Source: Candidatus Cloacimonadota bacterium
Lineage (GTDB): Bacteria > Cloacimonadota > Cloacimonadia > Cloacimonadales > TCS61
Length of the DNA: 12,684 bases
NCBI GenBank assembly: GCA_016931665.1
Contig: JAFGEH010000090.1
Location: forward strand, 1 to 12,684
Direction: 5' to 3'
This document shows, piece by piece, positions 7,087 through 12,684 of the stretch; positions within the stretch are counted from its first letter, which is position 1, and every line of letters starts with the position of its first letter. The position numbers and the translations under genes were made by a program. The notes under the pieces were generated by a model. That model worked only from the letters and a program-made list of their open reading frames with translations. It ran no database searches and was not told the origin of the DNA.

Positions 7087-7485
7087 TTGAAGCACGTACA
7101 TTATTCGGATGTTCCCCTGGAACAGGTCAATATGGAGGGTGCCAGGAAAACCATGATCCGCTGGTTAATAGCGGAAAAGGATGGTGCCCCGAATTTTGCC
7201 ATGCGTATGTTTGAACTGGAACCCGGGGGATTTACACCCTATCATGCTCATAGTTGGGAACATGAAAATTTTATTGTGGAAGGCAAAGGCGTTCTGATAA
7301 CAGAAGACAGGGAAATTCCTTTTCAGCCTGGAGATGTTCTATATGTTGAACCTCAACTGAAACATCATTACAAAAATACAGGAGATACAGTTCTGAAATT
7401 TCTCTGCCTGGTCCCGCTGGAGAAAACACAAACCACTCAGCAGACGCTTAATCCTTTTGCTGCCGGTAAAGCTAATAATTGCTAA
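7087..7485 (+). CDS. Small cupin-domain protein, probable metal-binding
   Basis: This 132-residue protein is a single-domain cupin. Motif 1 is seen at GGFTPYHAHSWEHENFIVEG (47-66), with His53, His55 and Glu60 as probable metal ligands. Motif 2 at PGDVLYVEP (81-89) leads to His93/His94 and Asn97, which supply the fourth ligand. The set is intact, so a mononuclear metal (Fe, Mn, Zn or Ni) is likely bound. The function is not clear from sequence: such small cupins act as isomerases, dioxygenases or sensors. The tail ends in Asn-Cys. The start is TTG 7087, supported by GGGAGG (7076-7081) 5 bases upstream; no in-frame ATG lies nearby. It sits 42 bases after nifU and 23 before the M42 gene, in one apparent operon. 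Confidence 0.85.
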   Translation: MKHVHYSDVPLEQVNMEGARKTMIRWLIAEKDGAPNFAMRMFELEPGGFTPYHAHSWEHENFIVEGKGVLITEDREIPFQPGDVLYVEPQLKHHYKNTGDTVLKFLCLVPLEKTQTTQQTLNPFAAGKANNC

Positions 7486-7508
7486 ATAATAAAATCAGGA
7501 GATCACAA

Positions 7509-8567
7509 GTGGAAAAAGAATTGAAAAGCTTCTTTAAATCTCTGGTTCTGGCACCCAGTCCTTCGGGATTTGAGCAGCCGGCACAGAATGTCTATCGTTC
7601 CTTCGTTAAACCTTACGCTGATGAGTTGCTGAATGATGTCCATGGCAATGTTATTGCCCTGAAGAAGGGAACCGGTAAATTGCGGGTGATGATAGTAGGA
7701 CATGCCGATGAGATAGGGATGATGGTACGTTACATCGATGATGACGGATTTATTCATTTCACTGCCATCGGAGGGATTGATGCCACAATTCTGCCTGGCC
7801 TGAAAGTGAAAGTGTATCATGGAAATAAGGTCTATCGCGGCCTGATCGGGCGGAAACCGATTCATTTACTGAAGGGTGACGAAAAAGGCCGTAGCCCCCA
7901 GATATCAGACTTATGGATTGATATCGGCGCCAAAAACAAAAAAGACTCGGAGAAAAAAGTTTGCGTGGGAGACTTTATAACCTTTGATCCCGGAATGGAA
8001 ATGTTGAGCAGAGATCTGGTAACGACCAAAGCTACTGATAATAAATCTGGAGTTTTTGTGGCAGCCGGTGTATTAAAGGCTCTCTCCGGAGAAAAAACCA
8101 AAGCCAGTATTTATGCTGTTTCTTCCGTACAGGAGGAGATAGGTTTACGGGGTGCAACCACCAGTGCTTTCGGTATAGATCCACACATCGGAATTGCCAT
8201 TGATGTAACTCATGCCACAGATTATCCGGGAATGGATAAGAAGCAGGTTGGTGATATCAAGCTGGGCGGTGGACCAGTGTTGGCCATCGGAGCCAATATC
8301 AATCCGCGTATCCTGGAATTACTGAAAAAAGCAGCTGCAGATGCCGGGATCAAGCCCCAGTTTGAAGCTGCACCCAGGGGAACCGGAACTGATGCCAATG
8401 CCATTCAGCTTACCAGATCGGGAGTAGCAACGGGGTTGATTAGTATTCCGAACCGTTATATGCACACTCCAACAGAAATTGTTTCTTTTTCCGACCTGGA
8501 AGGTACCGTAAAAATTCTGGCTGAATTTGTGCGAAAACTTGATGATAAAACCAATCTCATTCCCTGA
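7509..8567 (+). CDS. M42 family metallo-aminopeptidase
   Basis: M42 peptidases are cytoplasmic, co-catalytic Zn or Co aminopeptidases that form tetrahedral dodecamers and trim peptides (TET, FrvX-like). The 352-residue protein has all expected site residues: His65 and Asp67 in GHADEIG, the bridging Asp177 in KATDNKSG, the general base Glu209 with Glu210 in SVQEEIG, Asp232 in AIDVTHA, and His319 in NRYMHTPTE. The PA-like insert between the halves (about 70-165) is present, and the length is normal for the family. GTG 7509 is chosen because AGGAG (7497-7501) lies 7 bases upstream. An in-frame TTG at 7479 overlaps the cupin end and has no SD. A hairpin terminator follows the stop. Confidence 0.92.
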   Translation: MEKELKSFFKSLVLAPSPSGFEQPAQNVYRSFVKPYADELLNDVHGNVIALKKGTGKLRVMIVGHADEIGMMVRYIDDDGFIHFTAIGGIDATILPGLKVKVYHGNKVYRGLIGRKPIHLLKGDEKGRSPQISDLWIDIGAKNKKDSEKKVCVGDFITFDPGMEMLSRDLVTTKATDNKSGVFVAAGVLKALSGEKTKASIYAVSSVQEEIGLRGATTSAFGIDPHIGIAIDVTHATDYPGMDKKQVGDIKLGGGPVLAIGANINPRILELLKKAAADAGIKPQFEAAPRGTGTDANAIQLTRSGVATGLISIPNRYMHTPTEIVSFSDLEGTVKILAEFVRKLDDKTNLIP

Positions 8568-8577
8568 TGATTTGAAT

Positions 8578-8622
8578 CTGCAGAGCAGTAGAGGTGTCAT
8601 TCATCTCTACTGCTTTTTGCAG
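8578..8622 (+). terminator. Intrinsic terminator or attenuator after the M42 gene
   Basis: AGCAGTAGAGGTG (8584-8596) pairs with CATCTCTACTGCT (8602-8614): 13 pairs with one G-U, loop TCATT. The T-run, TTTTT within 8614-8618, is short but standard. An outer pairing, CTGCA (8578-8582) with TGCAG (8618-8622), would take in the last T of the run and part of the likely SD of the next gene, which starts only 12 bases after the run. Confidence 0.8.
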
Positions 8623-8630
8623 GCATATAA

Positions 8631-9671
8631 ATGATAACTTATCTGGTTCGGGGCTGGCTGCTGGGAATAGCAACCGGAACCACCTGCCTTTCCACCTGCC
8701 TTCCCGTCTATCTCCCATATCTGCTTACTGAAGAACGTACAGGCAAACAAAGTTTCCGGATTGTTCTGGAGATCACAATTGGCCGTTTCCTGTCTTATAT
8801 CGCCTTTGGTGCAATTTTTGGATTCGTCGGATCACGCCTGCCAGTAGAATCACGTTCCTTCTTTACCAGTCTGGCTTATGTTCTTCTTTCCATTTATCTG
8901 GTGATCTCTTTCTTCAGAATCCATAGAAATTCCAGGCATTGCCGTAATCTGATGTGGATGCAGCTCACCCGCAATCCCTTCCTGCTGGGAATTCTAACCG
9001 GGATCAGTTTTTGCCCTGCCTTTCTGATTGCGGTTTCCAATGCCATTGAGATCAGCGGTGTCCTTTCCGGGATCTCTCTGTTTGCCGGTTTCTTCCTGGG
9101 TACCAGCCTTTTCATTATCCCAATCAGCTTCCTGGGTGCCCTGTCCAGAATCACCAACCTGCGGAAGATCGCACTTGCTGCATCGATTCTGGTGGCAATA
9201 TTCTTCTTTTATAAAGGTATATCCGGACTAATCCAATTTCAGCAGGTAAGAATTCAGGAGAATAATGCCTCTGACTCACTTCTGACAGCTGAGTCTTTTC
9301 TGGCAGGAGATTCTCTGTTTATCTATGCTCACAGCTTCGGAGAAAAATGGCAGATGCTTTCGGATGTACTCCTGGCAAAAGGATATTGCGTCCACATTAT
9401 GAACAGCGAAGAAGACCTGGATAGAATTCCGGACGGAGCCGCACTCTTCAGCCATCTGCCGGATCACCGGATTTCTGAACTGCAGGTAAAACAGGCCTGG
9501 AAGGTCATCTGGCTTGATATCTCTAATTTCAACAGCAAAGAGGATTTTCAGCAACTGAATTTATTCCTGGAAAATGTATATTTCCGATTTAACCCCGTGG
9601 AAGGTTTTGAATTTACCGTCAGGAATCCCCCTCAGAACCAATTTCAGAATCAAAGAGGTGACAATGATTGA
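8631..9671 (+). CDS. DsbD/TauE-like membrane protein with unrecognised C-terminal extension
   Basis: This 346-residue protein has two parts. Residues 1-205 hold about six hydrophobic helices and resemble the DsbD/CcdA transmembrane region or the UreH/SafE-like group. Helix 1 contains CLSTCLPVYLP (Cys19, Cys23) and a later helix has GISFCPAF (Cys128); these align in style with the SPCVLP and TPC cysteines through which DsbD and CcdA pass electrons. A thiol-electron carrier is therefore plausible, but a simple transporter is also possible. Residues about 206-346 are soluble, include LFIYAHSFGEKW and VIWLDISNF, and contain a single Cys (253). I recognise no domain there. The SD before ATG 8631 is weak (CAGG). 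The 3' end overlaps natA by 8 bases, which ties it to the ABC module. The exact role is unknown. Confidence 0.65.
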   Translation: MITYLVRGWLLGIATGTTCLSTCLPVYLPYLLTEERTGKQSFRIVLEITIGRFLSYIAFGAIFGFVGSRLPVESRSFFTSLAYVLLSIYLVISFFRIHRNSRHCRNLMWMQLTRNPFLLGILTGISFCPAFLIAVSNAIEISGVLSGISLFAGFFLGTSLFIIPISFLGALSRITNLRKIALAASILVAIFFFYKGISGLIQFQQVRIQENNASDSLLTAESFLAGDSLFIYAHSFGEKWQMLSDVLLAKGYCVHIMNSEEDLDRIPDGAALFSHLPDHRISELQVKQAWKVIWLDISNFNSKEDFQQLNLFLENVYFRFNPVEGFEFTVRNPPQNQFQNQRGDND

Positions 9672-10413
9672 AGTGGAAGAATTATCGAAAATCTTTCCCC
9701 AGAAAGCAGGCAGTGATTTACGGGCCGTTGATCAGCTGTCCTTCCGGGCAGAAAAGGGCGAGATTGTAGTGCTTCTGGGAGTAAATGGAGCAGGTAAGAC
9801 AACTACTCTGCGTATGCTCTCCACAGTACTGCAACCGTCCTCCGGTACTGCCCGGGTGGAAGGATTTGATATTGCCCGGGAGAGTCAGCAGGTCAGGTCA
9901 CGGTTAGGCTTTCTCTCAGGAGATACAGGACTCTATGCCCGCTTGACTGCCAGAGAGGTTATTACTTATTTTGCCAGGTTGTACGATGTGCAGAAAAAAA
10001 CAATTCCAGAAAGGATCAAGCAGCTTTCTGAGCTTCTGGATATGTCTGATTTTCTGGATAAAAAGATCGATCTGCTTTCCACAGGTATGAAACAGAAAGT
10101 ATCCATCGCCAGATCCATCATTCATGATCCGCCTGTCATGATATTCGATGAACCCACAGCCGGTCTGGACATTCTCACAGCCCGTAATATCGTTAACTTC
10201 ATCCATAGATGCCGGGACGATGGCAAATGTGTACTTTTTTCCACTCATATCATGCGGGAAGCGGAAAGGATAGCCGACCGGATTGTAATGATCCATCAGG
10301 GCAGGCTGCTGGCGGAAGGAACCTGGGACGAATTCAAACAGATCTCGGATCTGCACGATCTGGATGATATATTCATCAACTTCGTAAACCAGACCAGGGT
10401 TGGGGAGGCCTGA
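9664..10413 (+). CDS. natA: ABC transporter ATP-binding subunit, NatA type
   Basis: This 249-residue ATPase subunit powers the ABC-2 permease that follows. Walker A is GVNGAGKTT (39-47), the ABC signature is the variant LSTGM (138-142) instead of LSGGQ, Walker B with D-loop is VMIFDEPTAGLD (158-169), and the H-switch is His195 in FSTHIM. The Q-loop position appears to lack Gln (LGFLSGDTGLY, 81-91), as is common in the NatA branch. NatAB of Bacillus is a sodium extruder; many relatives export lipids, drugs or polysaccharides, so the substrate is not assigned. ATG 9664 is preferred over an in-frame ATG at 9574, because GAGG (9655-9658) lies just upstream and the family begins here. The stop is one base before the permease ATG. 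Confidence 0.95.
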   Translation: MIEVEELSKIFPQKAGSDLRAVDQLSFRAEKGEIVVLLGVNGAGKTTTLRMLSTVLQPSSGTARVEGFDIARESQQVRSRLGFLSGDTGLYARLTAREVITYFARLYDVQKKTIPERIKQLSELLDMSDFLDKKIDLLSTGMKQKVSIARSIIHDPPVMIFDEPTAGLDILTARNIVNFIHRCRDDGKCVLFSTHIMREAERIADRIVMIHQGRLLAEGTWDEFKQISDLHDLDDIFINFVNQTRVGEA

Positions 10414-10414
10414 T

Positions 10415-12430
10415 ATGAACTGGAAAAAAGTTATTACAATCTACCGTAAGGAACTTCTCGACCTGTTCAGAGACCGCCGTACCGTACTCACTTCCATTAT
10501 TGTGCCTATCGTGTTATATCCTTTGATAATGATAGGTTTTTCTTCAATAATGATCCGGCAGGAATCGAAGCTGGATGAACAATCCGTGGATATCTATTTT
10601 GAAGATAAAGCCAGAACCGAATCATCGTTCCGGATCTACGAAGCCCTGCAGGAAAATGACAGGATCAAACTGCTGATTGGAGAGGATTTCCAGGATGAGA
10701 TGATAGGTGAATCCCTGGTGCATGCCGGTGTAATTATTCGAGACAGCTTAACGGCCAGTGGTTATGAAGTGATACTGATTCAAGTAAGCTATAATAAAGC
10801 CAAAGAAAAGAGTGAACTGGCTTATTCCCGATTGCGCAAAATCTTTCGCGATCTGGAGAAGGATCTCGTTCGGGAAAGGTTGGCTTCTATCAGAATCGAT
10901 GAAGATATATTATCTGTTGTCGATGTGAAAGAGAACAACGTAGCCCCGCCGGAGGAAATGCTGGGCTTTTTCGTTGGCAAGATCCTGCCTTACCTGCTGA
11001 TCATAGTAACCTTGAGCGGGGGAGCTGTTGTAGCCAGCGATCTGGTGGCAGGAGAGAAGGAGAGAGGCACTCTGGAAACAATTCTGGTAAGCGCTGCCAG
11101 CCGTTTGGAACTGGTGCTCGGAAAATATATGACCATTATTACTATTTCGTTTATCTCGGTGTTGCTTAACCTGTTCAGTATGTATTTTTCCTTCCGGCAC
11201 ATCATGTTTCAGAGCGGTGTTGAAACTACCGGGATGCAGCTTCCTATATCCAACTTCGCCCTAATCCTGGTAGCCATGATACCACTGGTTACCTTTCTTT
11301 CCGCTATTCTGTTGTCCCTGTCCACCTACGCCCGGAATATTAAAGAAGCCCAGAGCTACCAGATGCCCATCCTTTTTACCGGCATGATCCTGGCTATGAT
11401 CAGCATGATGCCCGGTTTTGAATTGACCACTGGTTTCGCCCTGATCCCTATTGTTAATTTCTCTCTGCTTTTCAAGAATATCATGATGAATAATTTCCAG
11501 ATGACTCCCTTCCTGCTGGTTATCGGATCTACCTTAGTGCTCGATCTGATAGCAATTAAAATAGCCATTGATCTATTTAACAAAGAAGGCGTTTTATTCC
11601 GTACAGCCGAAGAAAAATCTCTCAAATTCTGGGGTAAAGAAAAAGGTAACATCTTCTCACCTCAATTCATAATGATCTTCTTCCTTGTGGTCCTGATGGC
11701 TCTTTTTTATCTGGGGGGAAGCTGGCAGTCACAGGATATCGTCCAAGGCCTCTTTAAAACCCAAATCTTCATTATTCTCTTACCAACTCTGTTGATTTTG
11801 AGAATATCCCGGACAGACATCGTATCCACGCTACGCTTAAAAAGAACCAGTCCCCTGAATATCCTGATGGTTCTGATCATGGCTTTTCCCGCCCTGCTGG
11901 TTGCTGTATCCATAAGCAATATAATCAATTTGATATATCCAATCTCAGAAAGTTATCTGGAAGTAATGAAAAATCTGATGAGTACCGAAAACAGGTCATT
12001 CCTCTTCACTTTGGGTCTGGTGGCGGTTCTGCCCGGTATCTGCGAAGAAGTAATGTTCAGGGGTTATCTGATTAATGGTTTTACCCGCAGGGGGCTCTGG
12101 TCGGCAATCATTGTTTCGGGAATTTTATTCGGGATCTTTCATCTGGATCCTTTCCGGTTTCTACCAACTGCGGTACTGGGAGTATATCTCGGTTATCTGA
12201 CTTTACGTTCCAACAGCCTTCTGCCGGCTGTTTTTGCCCATTTCCTGAATAACGGTTTAGCGATAGTTATTACGAATTACGGTAACGATCTGCCCTTATT
12301 CAGTAAAATATTCCCAAATGAGGAAATACCCATCTGGTATGGAGTACCGGCTCTTCTGATACTGATAATTCTGCTGAAGATATTTGACAGGATCAACCAG
12401 AGAGTACCTGAATTGCCAAATCTGGTTTAG
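10415..12430 (+). CDS. NatB-type ABC-2 permease fused to CPBP membrane protease
   Basis: This is a 671-residue fusion. The first ~400 residues form an ABC-2 permease: the N-terminal KELLDLFRDRRT (12-23), helix 1, a long extracytoplasmic part (about 50-180), then the NatB motif SDLVAGEKERGTLETIL (208-224) and further helices. The last ~150 form a CPBP (CAAX protease/bacteriocin-processing) domain, with EEVMFRG (544-550), FGIFH (572-576) and HFLNN (609-613), which carry the glutamates and histidines expected in an active intramembrane metalloprotease. This architecture is known as a two-domain family. The substrate of both halves is unknown; coupled export and cleavage of a peptide or lipoprotein is an attractive inference. 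ATG 10415 follows GGGGAGG (10402-10408) by 6 bases. It is co-translated with natA. Confidence 0.93.
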   Translation: MNWKKVITIYRKELLDLFRDRRTVLTSIIVPIVLYPLIMIGFSSIMIRQESKLDEQSVDIYFEDKARTESSFRIYEALQENDRIKLLIGEDFQDEMIGESLVHAGVIIRDSLTASGYEVILIQVSYNKAKEKSELAYSRLRKIFRDLEKDLVRERLASIRIDEDILSVVDVKENNVAPPEEMLGFFVGKILPYLLIIVTLSGGAVVASDLVAGEKERGTLETILVSAASRLELVLGKYMTIITISFISVLLNLFSMYFSFRHIMFQSGVETTGMQLPISNFALILVAMIPLVTFLSAILLSLSTYARNIKEAQSYQMPILFTGMILAMISMMPGFELTTGFALIPIVNFSLLFKNIMMNNFQMTPFLLVIGSTLVLDLIAIKIAIDLFNKEGVLFRTAEEKSLKFWGKEKGNIFSPQFIMIFFLVVLMALFYLGGSWQSQDIVQGLFKTQIFIILLPTLLILRISRTDIVSTLRLKRTSPLNILMVLIMAFPALLVAVSISNIINLIYPISESYLEVMKNLMSTENRSFLFTLGLVAVLPGICEEVMFRGYLINGFTRRGLWSAIIVSGILFGIFHLDPFRFLPTAVLGVYLGYLTLRSNSLLPAVFAHFLNNGLAIVITNYGNDLPLFSKIFPNEEIPIWYGVPALLILIILLKIFDRINQRVPELPNLV

Positions 12431-12442
12431 ATCGGAGGTTTT

Positions 12443-12684
12443 ATGTGCGGTATAGTAGGATACATCGGTAACAGGAATGCTGTTCCGATAATAATTGAAG
12501 GATTGAAAAGGCTCGAATACAGGGGTTATGACAGTTCCGGAATTGCCATCATCAGGCAGGATAACCAATTGAAACTTTATAAACAGCAAGGGAAGATTGT
12601 TGACCTGGAAAGATCACTCCCTTCTCCAGCTGAGCTGAACGGGGTGGTGGGGATTGCCCATACCCGCTGGGCTACCCATGGGGA
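12443..12684 (+). CDS. glmS: Glutamine-fructose-6-phosphate aminotransferase GlmS (5' end only)
   Basis: The first 80 codons are present before the window ends. They begin MCGIVGYIG: after Met removal, Cys becomes the N-terminal nucleophile of the class II glutamine amidotransferase domain. RLEYRGYDSSGIA (23-35) and GIAHTRWATHG (70-80) are the classical GlmS motifs that bind glutamine. The enzyme makes glucosamine 6-phosphate from fructose 6-phosphate and glutamine, the entry to peptidoglycan and lipopolysaccharide precursors. ATG 12443 follows GGAGG (12434-12438) by 4 bases and comes 12 bases after the fused permease gene, so it probably lies on the same transcript. The sugar isomerase domains lie outside the window. 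No glmS ribozyme-like leader fits in the 12-base gap. Confidence 0.97.
   Translation, partial: MCGIVGYIGNRNAVPIIIEGLKRLEYRGYDSSGIAIIRQDNQLKLYKQQGKIVDLERSLPSPAELNGVVGIAHTRWATHG

Noticed and set aside
7479..7508. TTG start giving the M42 protein ten more residues
   Set aside because: It overlaps the cupin stop and lacks an SD, while GTG 7509 has AGGAG at good spacing.
9574..9663. 30-residue N-terminal extension of NatA
   Set aside because: It lies within the upstream gene, has no SD, and the NatA family normally starts at the MIEVEELSK segment beginning at 9664.
9916..10356. 146-residue minus-strand frame within natA
   Set aside because: It is antisense to a gene with all ABC ATPase motifs and shows no motif of its own.
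12431..12442. glmS ribozyme upstream of glmS
   Set aside because: Only 12 bases separate the genes, far too short for the ribozyme, and the space is filled by the SD.

Overview
The window is a gene-dense bacterial chromosome segment with no tRNA, rRNA, CRISPR array, insertion sequence or other sign of mobile DNA. Almost all of it is coding, and no gene-free stretch exceeds 300 bases (the longest is 6600-6816). The mix of genes suggests an FCB-group bacterium, perhaps Cloacimonadota-like: a DUF2851 protein with a C-terminal Cys-x-x-Cys tail, a bacterial relative of the methanogen cyclic 2,3-diphosphoglycerate synthetase, an M42 peptidase and an ABC permease fused to a CPBP protease. This placement is an inference and is not secure. 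Shine-Dalgarno (SD) sequences of the GGAGG type precede most genes, and several starts are GTG or TTG.

Layout. A forward run begins with the 3' end of recF (1-195), which overlaps an Atg22/UMF1-type MFS transporter (182-1432). It continues with panD (1496-1858) and panC (1860-2690), the beta-alanine and pantothenate ligation steps of coenzyme A synthesis. An L-2-hydroxyglutarate-oxidase-like FAD enzyme (2717-3814) and a DUF2851 protein (3899-5218) follow. A bidirectional terminator (5223-5260) separates this run from a single reverse gene, a COG2403 P-loop GTPase / cyclic diphosphoglycerate synthetase homologue (5271-6584). A 217-bp divergent intergenic region holding an imperfect hairpin follows.

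The second forward run starts with a NifU C-terminal-domain Fe-S scaffold (6817-7044), a cupin (7087-7485) and an M42 aminopeptidase (7509-8567), closed by a strong hairpin with a short T-tract (8584-8618). Twelve bases after that T-tract starts a DsbD/TauE-like membrane protein with a C-terminal extension I do not recognise (8631-9671). It overlaps an ATP-binding subunit of NatA type (9664-10413), followed by a NatB-type permease fused to a CPBP membrane protease (10415-12430). glmS begins 12 bases later and runs off the window (12443-12684).

The genes are mostly housekeeping (DNA repair, coenzyme A, amino sugar synthesis, Fe-S assembly, peptide turnover), alongside two less understood parts: the lone cDPGS-like gene, and the membrane module DsbD-like protein / NatA / NatB-CPBP. 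The most interesting regulatory points are a predicted stem that would bury the panD SD, a 38-codon overlapping reading frame that would translate through it, and the terminator placed so close to the membrane module that it may act as an attenuator. No clearly new defence or mobile system is visible.
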